DNA from: an uncultured Bizionia sp. | Lineage (GTDB): Bacteria > Bacteroidota > Bacteroidia > Flavobacteriales > Flavobacteriaceae | NCBI GenBank assembly: GCA_947496215.1 | Contig: CANMCF010000007.1 | Span: 1 to 64,000 of the forward strand | Reading direction: 5' to 3' | Length of the DNA: 64,000 nt | The notes under the pieces: model-generated | Databases searched by the model: none | Seen by the model: only the letters and a program-made list of their open reading frames with translations | What the model was told of the DNA's origin: nothing | Made by a program: the position numbers and the translations under genes | Shown: positions 27,601-35,354 of the stretch, piece by piece | How the letters are laid out: every line of letters begins with the position of its first letter | How positions within the stretch are numbered: the stretch's first letter is position 1

Positions 27601-28785
27601 GCAAACGGAACAACTACAACTGATGATTTTGTTTTTGGAAGTACGCAATTAGATAACGATACGAATACACAAGATGACGATAGAAGACTGTTTTTTGATA
27701 AAAGTAAAGCTGCATTCAGAGCAGGTTACGTTGAAGATGCAGAATGGGATATTGCTAACATTGGTTCAAATTCTACTGCTTTCGGCCTCAACAGTACAGC
27801 TTCTGGAGCTAATTCGTTTTCAGTTGGAGATGAAAACCAAGCAACTTATACTTCTTCTATGGCTATAGGAACATCTAATGTTTCAAGTGGGTATGGTTCG
27901 GTTACATTAGGAGTTGCACTGACAAGTGAAAGTAGAGGGCAGGTTACAGTTGGTGAAGCCAATACGATAGCTACAGGGAATCAAATTTCTCATGTGCTTA
28001 CTGATAGATTATTTGTTATTGGTAATGGAGATATTATTAGAAGTGATGCTTTGGTGATGCTTAAAAACGGAAATACAACCTTAAATGGTCAATTAACAAT
28101 AGATGGCGATAACCAAGGAACAGGAGCTTCGTATACCTTGCCAGCACAAGATGGAACCGCCAATCAAGTAATGAGTACCAATGGTTCAGGAACCGTATCA
28201 TGGATAAATACGCCTAATGATGGAGATTCAGACCCTACAAACGAAATTGAATTACCAGTGCAAACAGGGCAATCAGGTAAAGTGTTATCTACAAGTGGTA
28301 CAGCTACAGTTTGGATTAATGATGCGGTAAACGATGCAGATAGTGATCCTTTGAATGAAATAGAATTGCCAGCAGGAGGTGTTGACGGACAAGTATTGCA
28401 AACCGATGGTTCTGGTGGCTATAGCTGGGCAAATAACACAGTGGCTCCGGGTGCATATACAGCGGCAACGATGACAGCAGGATGGGCATATTATAACACA
28501 GCACAAAATGTAACAAATTTCCAAGATCCTCGTTACAGAAAAGTTAACAACGTAGTGTATTTAGAAGGGTTGTGTAGTAAAGGTTCTGCTATTAACAATG
28601 CAGATGTCATCATAACATTACCTGTTGGTTTTAGACCAACAAAAACAAGGATTTTTTCAGTGGAAACAGAAAATGGTTCTGCTCGTGTAGATGTAAACCC
28701 AAATGGAACAGTGCTTATTGCTACTGGTTTTAATGTATCCCAAAACTGGGTCTCTTTAGACGGTTTGACCTTTAGCGTAGACTGA
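24607..28785 (+). CDS. Large secreted fibre protein with four repeat modules
   Basis: The start chosen is the ATG at 24607, which gives the signal peptide MKKATLFTVALFYYAISFSQ; an in-frame ATG at 24559 would add 16 unlikely residues. The 1392-residue protein has the FNYQAVVRD N-terminal domain (about 20-130), then four modules of about 240-330 residues. Each runs through DDFVFGS, FFDKSK-x-AFRAG, YadA-head-like repeats, TDRLFVIGNG, SDALV-x-LKNGNTT and FPAQDGT, and most are joined by linkers such as DADPTNEIELP. The last ~105 residues form a different compact tip (PRYRKVNNVVYLEG) that resembles phage or collagen-like fibre ends but was not identified. There is no T9SS domain. Leu codons are mainly TTA, unlike the preceding genes. 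Confidence 0.82.
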   Translation: MKKATLFTVALFYYAISFSQTFNYQAVVRDVTDAPVTNQSIAVWIAIRTGSPTGSIVYNETHTVTSNNHGIITLPIGGGTSGADFLAIDWAQQNQWIETRVDVTGGTNYVTLGANKLQHVPYALHALTSESSTDAGPLDYASGVISNANGNVLTDDFVFGSDQLDANGGIGSPFNRRMFFDKSKAAFRAGKTDGDKWDETNVGLYSAAFGENALASGTNSFAMGRNANATGNDAFAFGINAGGFADYARGFGPNARANGVNSTAIGRQLNANSMAEIQLGQYSNFVSGSADTWVDTDRLFVIGNGQEDINLALNSDALVMLKNGNTTLNGTFTIDGDNQSAGAAFTFPAQDGTVNQIMQTDGAGNVSWVTPAADAIPNGGTNGFVLSTDGSGVLSWVTNADADADPTNEIELPTQTGETGKFLTTDGTAVAWQDVPNELPTGGTNGQVLVTDGLGGYSWGDQTATASFSTTANVTSNALGDTTTDDFVFGSTQIDDIPGIPDNNRIVFDKSNAGAFRAGSAFNTPYFNQDQMGAGSVGFGVNNQATGSYAVTMGYFNNSSGYASFTTGDFNTASGANSASLGSNNTSSGAYAASFGQQLTSESLVQITLGTNNTGVTGDATTFVPTDRLFVLGNGENTTSKSDALVILKNGNTTINGILTIDGDNQEIERGYTLPAQDGNANQVMTSDGAGNVSWTDPAAGGSGAFLTTANITSNANGDTATDDFVFGSSQLGDITTATNDDSRMFFDKSKQAFRAGGASNSEWNDANVGSNSIVLGSNSIASNTSSVSIGESNVVSGAAAITAGTSLTAEAYGQTSIGTFNTRVAGDATQFVETDRLFVIGNGTNPDEDFRATGYSDALVMLKNGNTTLNGQLTIDGDNIGAGASYAFPAQDGTANQIMSTDGSGALSWIDAPSGGGTTLPSGGTNGQILSTDGNGVYSWITDAVDDADADPMNEIELPTGGTNGQVLSTDGNGAYTWINDATGTSAFSTTSNVTSNANGTTTTDDFVFGSTQLDNDTNTQDDDRRLFFDKSKAAFRAGYVEDAEWDIANIGSNSTAFGLNSTASGANSFSVGDENQATYTSSMAIGTSNVSSGYGSVTLGVALTSESRGQVTVGEANTIATGNQISHVLTDRLFVIGNGDIIRSDALVMLKNGNTTLNGQLTIDGDNQGTGASYTLPAQDGTANQVMSTNGSGTVSWINTPNDGDSDPTNEIELPVQTGQSGKVLSTSGTATVWINDAVNDADSDPLNEIELPAGGVDGQVLQTDGSGGYSWANNTVAPGAYTAATMTAGWAYYNTAQNVTNFQDPRYRKVNNVVYLEGLCSKGSAINNADVIITLPVGFRPTKTRIFSVETENGSARVDVNPNGTVLIATGFNVSQNWVSLDGLTFSVD
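25069..28440 (+). repeat. Four long repeat modules in the 24607 gene
   Basis: Anchored on the codons for DDFVFGS, modules start near 25069, 26059, 26773 and 27622 (spacings 990, 714 and 849 bp). The ends of the modules (IDGDN to the linker) are most alike in DNA and also match the modules of the 29290 gene. Confidence 0.85.
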
Positions 28786-28795
28786 TCTATTAAAA

Positions 28796-28829
28796 GAATG
28801 ATGATGTATTTCATAGTGCATCATCATTC
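28796..28829 (+). terminator. Hairpin after the 24607 gene
   Basis: gaatgatgatg (28796-28806) pairs with catcatcattc (28819-28829) around a 12-nt loop, 11 nt past the stop. There is no T tract after it, so it may stabilise the 3' end or terminate only weakly. Confidence 0.45.
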
Positions 28830-28884
28830 CAATTGTTAGCTTAAACAAGCTAGAAAATCATCCTTAAAATCTAATTACCAAATT

Positions 28885-29201
28885 ATGATAAAAAAATACC
28901 TGCTTAAAGGGCAAAGAATAATTGTTATAACGATTCTTTCAATACTGTTTACTGATTCTGTTTGTACTCAAATTGGAAACTATCCATTGGATGGTGATTA
29001 TAGAAGATTTTCACTACAAGCTACTTGTCAGGGACGTATAATGGAACCTATTTGGACATATATGGATTTACAGTGTATTCGGGTATAACAAGTGATATGT
29101 TAAACTTAAGAAATAACATATTTAACAATCCATCGAATTCAGTTTTTGGAGGACCACCAACATCAACTTTTATTTTCGTAGAACAATTACCAGAAAATTA
29201 A
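28885..29201 (+). pseudogene. Remnant of a secreted protein with the shared C-terminal EF-hand-like module
   Basis: A start with a signal-peptide-like N-terminus (ATG 28885, hydrophobic IIVITILSILF, TDSVCTQ) runs almost directly into the end of the module found in the genes at 37236, 40798 and 47146. After a +1/-1 shift near 29035 the frame reads YNGTYLDIYGFTVYSG, then NIFNNPSNSVFGGPPTS and the terminal EQLPEN, stopping at 29201. Full genes of this type are 1100-1320 codons, so nearly the whole body is gone and a frameshift separates the two ends. The in-frame product from 28885 stops at 29088. Confidence 0.8.
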
Positions 29202-29232
29202 AATTAATAACAACTCAATTTTATTGGAAAAT

Positions 29233-29262
29233 AAATAGGGTGTAGGCTTTTTTTCATGTCAT
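29233..29262 (+). promoter_or_regulatory. Conserved 30-nt upstream element, copy 2
   Basis: AAATAGGGT-N15-TGTCAT with a seven-T tract in the spacer, ending 27 nt before the ATG at 29290. Same block order and total length as copies 1, 3 and 4. Confidence 0.65.
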
Positions 29263-29289
29263 AAATAAGTAAACAACCATCATAAAAAA

Positions 29290-32200
29290 ATGAAAAAAAA
29301 TTTAATGTTACTATGCTTGATCTTATGCACCTTTTATAGTCTGCATTCGCAAAACTTTAATTATCAAGCAGCAATTAGAGACAATACAGGAGTTTTAATA
29401 AGTAATCAATCTGTTGGAGTACAGATTGATTTGCTTCAAGGAGGCCCAACAGGAACAACGATTTATACAGAAGCACATACGGTAACTACCAATGCTTTTG
29501 GAGTAGTGTCATTAGCGATTGGTACTGGTTCTACTACAGATACTTTTACATCCATAGATTGGTCTACACAAAATTACTGGATGGAAGTTGCAGTAGATGT
29601 GACGGGAGGTGCTGATTATATGGTTATTGGGAGTTCTCAGATATTAAATGTACCCTATGCAAATCATGCAACAACAAGTGGAGATAAAGCATTATCTACA
29701 ACGGCAAATATAACCAGTAATGAACCAGGTGATATTGCTACAGACGATTTTGTATTTGGTAGTACGCAATTGGCAAATGATACAAATACAACAGACGATG
29801 ATGTTAGACTATTTTTTGATAAAAGTAAAGGTGCTTTTAGAGCTGGGTTTGCTGAAGGTGTTGAATGGAATGATACCAACGTTGGAGACAGGTCTGTTGC
29901 TTTTGGAACTAAAAATACGGTAAGCAGCTTTCAATCTTTTGCTATGGGAACCCAAAATACGGTTTCTGGACCAACTTCTGCAACTTTTGGAGCTAATAAT
30001 AATATTACAGGAATTGGTACTTTCTCTACAGGAGAAAATTTAACAGCAGAAGCTAGAAGTCAAGTTACTATTGGATATTTAAATACTGCTAAAGCAGGAA
30101 ATGCATTAATAAAAGTTCCTACAGATCGTTTACTTGTTATAGGAAATGGATTTGATGAAATGAGCAGAAGCGATGCACTGGTAATGCTTAAAAATGGAAA
30201 TACAACCTTAAATGGTCAGTTAACCATAGATGGAGACAATCAAGGAGCTGGAACATCTTATACATTACCTGCTCAAGACGGAACAACTAATCAAATATTG
30301 GCAACAAATGGGTCAGGTATTACATCTTGGGTAAATGGCCCAACTATACCAGTGAATACTTTTTCTACTACAGCGAATATAACCAGTAATGCAAATGGAA
30401 CTGTAACTACAGATGACTTTGTATTTGGTAGTACACAATTAAATGATGATGGAGTTATTAACTCAGGTACCGAATCTAGACTATATTTTGACAAAAGCAA
30501 GAGTGCTTTTAGAGTAGGAAGCTCAAAAGACATAAATGGAGAAGAAGGTATCTGGGACACAGCAATTGTTGGTGATTTCTCTGTTGCCATGGGTAGAGGT
30601 TCATTTGCGCAAGGATTGGCAGCAACAGCTTTAGGGAGTTATAATAGTGTAGGTGGAGAAAATGCTTTTGCTGTAGGACATAACAACCTGGCATCAAGAC
30701 CTTCGTCTATGGCATTAGGTACAAATAATAATGTTTCGGGAGCCTATGCTGTGGGATTGGGTCTTGGTTCACAAGCTACAAGTTATGCACAGCAAACCAT
30801 AGGGCTTTTTAGCGATGGATTTGCATCTACTAGCCATAACACATATGTGCCTACAGATCCTTTGTTTGTAATAGGGAATGGTAGCTCAGATATTACAAGA
30901 AGTAACGCATTGGTAATGACTAAAAATGGAAACACTACTCTAAACGGACAATTAACAATAGATGCCGATAATACGGGTGCTGGAGTAGGATATACATTTC
31001 CTGCACAAGATGGTACAGCTAATCAAGTAATGAGCACAGATGGTTCTGGAGCTGTATCATGGGTAAATGCTGCTTCTGGTGGAGCTTTTTCAACGACATC
31101 TAACGTAACAAGTAATGGAGTTGGAACAATTGCAACTGATGATTTTGTTTTTGGAAGTACACAATTGGATAACGATACAAATACGACGGATGATGATAGA
31201 AGGATGTTTTTTGATAAAAGCAAAGCCGCCTTTAGAGCTGGATATGTTGAAACAGATGAATGGAATACTGCAAATGTAGGTGATTATTCTGCTGCCTTTG
31301 GGTTTGATAATACAAGTTCTGGTAGAGCATCTTTTACTGCAGGAGATGAAAATCTTGCAGTTAACATAGGCTCAATAGCAATAGGTGATACAAATTATTC
31401 TAATGCTATTGGTTCAATTGCTATAGGATATGGTACAAACGCTTCAAGTATGGGGCAAATTTCACTTGGTATAGGTAATACTAGTGTAACGGGTAATTTG
31501 TCAGCTTATGTCCCTACCGATAGATTATTTGTTATTGGTAATGGATTTGCGACAACTCCAAGTCCAACTAGAAGTGATGCTTTAGTGATGTTAAAAAACG
31601 GTAATACTACTTTAAATGGTGAATTAACAATAGATGGCGATAACCAAGGTGCTGGAACTTCATATACATTACCAGCACAAGACGGAACTGTTAATCAAGT
31701 AATGAGTACCAATGGTTCAGGAGCTGTATCATGGGTAAATGTACCTAGTGATGGAGATTCAGACCCAACAAACGAAATAGAATTACCAGTACAAACAGGT
31801 CAATCTGGAAAATTATTGACAACAAATGGAACCAGTACTTCTTGGACTTCCAATGTTTCGGCCTCAAGTATTACAACTGATGCCCTTACAGTAAATAATT
31901 TGCCAGCTTTTTCAGCAGATTTAAATGGAACTCAAGTTCTTTCTGGAGCAGGAAATTATCCTTCAATTGGAAATTGGAGAACTTCAGATCCTTCTTTACC
32001 AGGCTTTTTATATGATAATGGAAATCATTTTAATGAAGCTACTGGGCAATTTACTGCACCAGTAGATGGCTTTTATTATTTCAGCGCTCATATACGTGTT
32101 GATGATATAACTAGCGGATGGATAAGAATGTTATTCGCGGTTAATGGATCAACTAGTTTAAATAGTGGGATGCATGCTATTGCTGATGGAGAAGATGGAG

Positions 32201-32346
32201 ATCGATTCCAGACATTGAATCTTGGCGGAGTGTTAAAATTGAATGCTAATGATACAGTAACGGTTGTCATACATTCAGCTATAGATACAGCTTGGAGCAT
32301 ATCAGATGAAAGCGGATTTAACGGGTATTTAATTAGTAGATTATAA
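29290..32346 (+). CDS. Secreted fibre protein with three repeat modules and C1q-like tip
   Basis: A 1018-residue protein. Signal peptide to about residue 21, the FNYQAAIRD N-terminal domain (about 22-130), then three modules of the same DDFVFGS/DKSK/YadA-head-like type as in the 24607 gene. A DSDPTNEIELP linker leads to a C-terminal domain (about 870-1018) with the C1q/TNF-like pattern: AFSADLNGTQ, FTAPVDGFYYFSAHI and final GFNGYLISRL. C1q domains form trimeric globular heads on collagen-like or fibre stalks, which fits a trimeric stalk. Probably co-transcribed with the next gene (4-nt gap). Binding target unknown; adhesion is inferred. Confidence 0.85.
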   Translation: MKKNLMLLCLILCTFYSLHSQNFNYQAAIRDNTGVLISNQSVGVQIDLLQGGPTGTTIYTEAHTVTTNAFGVVSLAIGTGSTTDTFTSIDWSTQNYWMEVAVDVTGGADYMVIGSSQILNVPYANHATTSGDKALSTTANITSNEPGDIATDDFVFGSTQLANDTNTTDDDVRLFFDKSKGAFRAGFAEGVEWNDTNVGDRSVAFGTKNTVSSFQSFAMGTQNTVSGPTSATFGANNNITGIGTFSTGENLTAEARSQVTIGYLNTAKAGNALIKVPTDRLLVIGNGFDEMSRSDALVMLKNGNTTLNGQLTIDGDNQGAGTSYTLPAQDGTTNQILATNGSGITSWVNGPTIPVNTFSTTANITSNANGTVTTDDFVFGSTQLNDDGVINSGTESRLYFDKSKSAFRVGSSKDINGEEGIWDTAIVGDFSVAMGRGSFAQGLAATALGSYNSVGGENAFAVGHNNLASRPSSMALGTNNNVSGAYAVGLGLGSQATSYAQQTIGLFSDGFASTSHNTYVPTDPLFVIGNGSSDITRSNALVMTKNGNTTLNGQLTIDADNTGAGVGYTFPAQDGTANQVMSTDGSGAVSWVNAASGGAFSTTSNVTSNGVGTIATDDFVFGSTQLDNDTNTTDDDRRMFFDKSKAAFRAGYVETDEWNTANVGDYSAAFGFDNTSSGRASFTAGDENLAVNIGSIAIGDTNYSNAIGSIAIGYGTNASSMGQISLGIGNTSVTGNLSAYVPTDRLFVIGNGFATTPSPTRSDALVMLKNGNTTLNGELTIDGDNQGAGTSYTLPAQDGTVNQVMSTNGSGAVSWVNVPSDGDSDPTNEIELPVQTGQSGKLLTTNGTSTSWTSNVSASSITTDALTVNNLPAFSADLNGTQVLSGAGNYPSIGNWRTSDPSLPGFLYDNGNHFNEATGQFTAPVDGFYYFSAHIRVDDITSGWIRMLFAVNGSTSLNSGMHAIADGEDGDRFQTLNLGGVLKLNANDTVTVVIHSAIDTAWSISDESGFNGYLISRL
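29743..31850 (+). repeat. Three repeat modules in the 29290 gene
   Basis: DDFVFGS codons start at 29743, 30412 and 31138 (spacings 669 and 726 bp). The end of the last module (about 31628-31812) closely matches 28095-28280 in the 24607 gene at the DNA level, with shared runs such as agtaccaatggttcagga. Confidence 0.85.
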
Positions 32347-32350
32347 TAAC

Positions 32351-35173
32351 ATGAAAATGAATAGTTTAAATAGAATATTAGTTTACTTTTTAATTATGAC
32401 GCTTATTTTTTTAGAAGCAACATATGCTCAAATACCTACATTGGTATCTGACATTAATACCATAACGAATAGTTCAAATCCCGAAGAATGGGCTGAATAT
32501 AATGGCCAGCTTTATTTTGGCGCTTCAAATGGAATTAATGGCAGTGAGTTATGGAGGTATGATGGTGTTAATCCTCCACAAATGGTAATGGATATCAATA
32601 TAGGAAACCAAAGTTCGTTTCCTAGAAATTTAATAGTCGTTAATGGTGCATTATATTTTACTGCAGACGATGGTACTCATGATAGAGAACTATGGATGTA
32701 CGATGGCACTACCACATCTATGGTAGCTGACATAAATACGATCTACAGTCCAAATATAAACGAATTAGTAAATTTTAACGGTTTGTTGGTTTTTAATGCA
32801 GACGATGGAGTTAATGGAAGAGAACTATGGAGTTATGATGGCATCAGCCCACCTATTTTACATGATTTTTATCCAGGTGCTAACTCAACATCGCCTCAAG
32901 AGTTAATTGTCTATAATAATGAAGTTATATTTAAAGGGAATGAACCCACTTCTGGTAAAGAATTATTGAAATTCAACGGAACAACTGTTTCTCTTGTACA
33001 TGATATTTTTGTAGGAGGAAGTAGTTTTCCAGATCAATTCACCATATTTCAAAACGAACTCTATTTTAGGGCAAATGATGGTGTTACGGGCTATGAGTTG
33101 TGGAAGTACGATGGAACATCAACAACATTAGTTAATGATATTTATACTGGAATTTCAAATTCATTTCCAGACGGCTTAATAGCTACAAACTCACAATTAT
33201 ATTTTACCGCAGATGACGGGGTTAATGGCAATGAAGTTATAATGTATGATGGTACATCATTTTCAACTCTAGATATTAGTCCTGGCAACGGTGGATCGTT
33301 CGTGCATGATTTAAACCCTCTGGGATCCAATTTATTTTTTGTTCGATCTAGTGAATTATACATGTATGACGGATCTAATGTATTACTTCAGGATATCAAC
33401 CCTAGTGCATCAGCATCTAATCCAGATCAGTTTATGATACATGATAATAAGCTTTTTTTTAGTGCTAATGATGGAACTAATGATGTAGAACTTTGGGTTC
33501 ATGATGGAACAACTTTTAGTATGGTTGATAATATTAGCGTAGACTCTTCTTCAAACCCTAGAAATTTTTACACTTGGAATAGTCAATTATATTTTTCTGC
33601 AAACAATAGAATTCAAGGATTTGAATTATATAATTATAATGGTTCGATAGTGTCAATGATACAGGATATAAATGCCAATACAGAAAGTGCTTATATCTCA
33701 AATTTAACACTATATAATAATGAGCTAGTTTTTGCAGCAAATGATGGTGTTCATGGCGAAGAATTATGGACTTATGATGGCAGTAATCCACCATCATTGA
33801 GTACAGATGTTTATACTGGAGCTAATTCTTTTTACCCAAAAATTTTCACAGAATATAATGGTGAATTATTTTTTAATGGTAATGATGCTAATGGGGGAGA
33901 ACTATGGAAGTATGATGGAACCAATGTTTCTTTTGTTCAGGATATTAACCCAGGCCCAAATGGGTCGGGGCTTAGTGAAATGATTGTATATGATAACGAA
34001 TTATTTTTTAATGCTTGGACCAATACATACGGGACTGAGTTGTGGAAGTATGATGGTACAAGTGCAACTTTAGTTGAAGATTCAGTATTAGGTACAGGTA
34101 GTTCTTACCCTAGTAAGTTTAAAGTTTACGGTTCAGATTTGATTTTTGTTGGAACAAGTACTGCAAATGGTGGTGAATTATGGAAATATGATGGTACAAC
34201 CTTAACAGAAATCATGGACATAAATCCAGGCCCATCTGGTTCAGGAATAAATGGATTTACAGAATTTAATGGGAACTTGTATTTTGTTGCAGATAACGGT
34301 ACTAATGGGCGTGAATTGTGGCAATATGATGGTACCTCTGCCAGTATGGTATTCGATATCTATAGCGGGGCAAACTCTTCATGGATAGGAGATTTGATAG
34401 AATTCAATGGTTCCTTGTGTTTTAGTGCTGAAGACAGTGTTAATGGTCAGGAACTATGGCGTTTTGATGGAATTAATCCACCAGTTTTAGTATATGATAT
34501 TCATACAGGAACTTTTGGATCGTATCCGGGTAGAATTACTGTTTTGGGAAATGAATTGATTTTTAGAGCAAATGAAGGAATACATGGTAATGAACCTTGG
34601 CGTTATGATGGCGTAAACCCTCCTACAATGATTAAAGACATTCGTGTAGGTTCTGGTTCATCAAATTCATCATCATATACAGCATTCGGAAATAACTTGT
34701 ATATGAAAGCAACAGACTTGACTCATGGAGACGAATTGTGGCGTTATGATGGAACTGATCTTATGATGGTATACGATATTAAAGTAGGGTACAATCAATC
34801 TTCTAATATTCAAGATATATTAATTTGGGGAAATGACCTTTATTTCAGTGCTAACGATAATATACACGGTCATGAGCTATGGGTATTAAAAGACGGTGGT
34901 AGTACGCTAAGTACACCAGGATTTAATGCTAATACTGAAAACCTATTTATATATCCTAATCCAACAACAGATTCTTTTCAAATAGCTAATCTGTCTTTGG
35001 AAACAGATTTATCAATTTATAACTTAAATGGACAAGAATTACTAAGACAATCTAACTATAAAGGAGAAAAAGTAAATATAACTCATTTAAATAATGGGGT
35101 ATACATAATTAATGTAGGTGAAAAAAACGATAGTACAAGTTTTAAACTTATTAAAAACTCTAAAGGGAATTAG
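32351..35173 (+). CDS. ELW-repeat secreted protein with T9SS type A sorting domain
   Basis: A 940-residue protein. The signal peptide ends at EATYAQ. About 18 repeats of roughly 47 residues follow (residues ~35-855), each containing a form of ELWxYDG preceded by LYFxAxDGxxGxE; some are degenerate (ELLKFNG, EVIMYDG, EPWRYDG). The C-terminal ~80 residues are a Por secretion-system type A domain (NLFIYPNPTTDSFQI, SIYNLNGQELL, GVYIINV), so the protein is exported by T9SS and probably fixed to the cell surface. It is the only classical T9SS cargo signal among the complete genes of the cluster. It starts 4 nt after the C1q-tipped fibre gene, which suggests they are made together. Confidence 0.88.
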   Translation: MKMNSLNRILVYFLIMTLIFLEATYAQIPTLVSDINTITNSSNPEEWAEYNGQLYFGASNGINGSELWRYDGVNPPQMVMDINIGNQSSFPRNLIVVNGALYFTADDGTHDRELWMYDGTTTSMVADINTIYSPNINELVNFNGLLVFNADDGVNGRELWSYDGISPPILHDFYPGANSTSPQELIVYNNEVIFKGNEPTSGKELLKFNGTTVSLVHDIFVGGSSFPDQFTIFQNELYFRANDGVTGYELWKYDGTSTTLVNDIYTGISNSFPDGLIATNSQLYFTADDGVNGNEVIMYDGTSFSTLDISPGNGGSFVHDLNPLGSNLFFVRSSELYMYDGSNVLLQDINPSASASNPDQFMIHDNKLFFSANDGTNDVELWVHDGTTFSMVDNISVDSSSNPRNFYTWNSQLYFSANNRIQGFELYNYNGSIVSMIQDINANTESAYISNLTLYNNELVFAANDGVHGEELWTYDGSNPPSLSTDVYTGANSFYPKIFTEYNGELFFNGNDANGGELWKYDGTNVSFVQDINPGPNGSGLSEMIVYDNELFFNAWTNTYGTELWKYDGTSATLVEDSVLGTGSSYPSKFKVYGSDLIFVGTSTANGGELWKYDGTTLTEIMDINPGPSGSGINGFTEFNGNLYFVADNGTNGRELWQYDGTSASMVFDIYSGANSSWIGDLIEFNGSLCFSAEDSVNGQELWRFDGINPPVLVYDIHTGTFGSYPGRITVLGNELIFRANEGIHGNEPWRYDGVNPPTMIKDIRVGSGSSNSSSYTAFGNNLYMKATDLTHGDELWRYDGTDLMMVYDIKVGYNQSSNIQDILIWGNDLYFSANDNIHGHELWVLKDGGSTLSTPGFNANTENLFIYPNPTTDSFQIANLSLETDLSIYNLNGQELLRQSNYKGEKVNITHLNNGVYIINVGEKNDSTSFKLIKNSKGN

Positions 35174-35299
35174 TAAACAATAAAAGAATTTTTGAGGAAG
35201 TATAACATCAAACCTATAAGAAGGAGTAAGTAGTATAGTGAATACAAAGAGAGCTATTTATAGTGAGTATGTAACGATAAGAAAACTTGTTTTAAAATA

Positions 35300-35329
35300 A
35301 AGTAGGATCTAAGCTTTTTCTTATATCAT
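35300..35329 (+). promoter_or_regulatory. Conserved 30-nt upstream element, copy 3 (divergent)
   Basis: AAGTAGGAT-N15-TATCAT, the weakest copy (two changes in the first block, one in the second), but with the same 30-nt length and AGCTTTTT in the spacer. It ends 25 nt before the ATG at 35355. Confidence 0.5.
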
Positions 35330-35354
35330 AGTTCTGTAAAAAATAATAAAAAAA

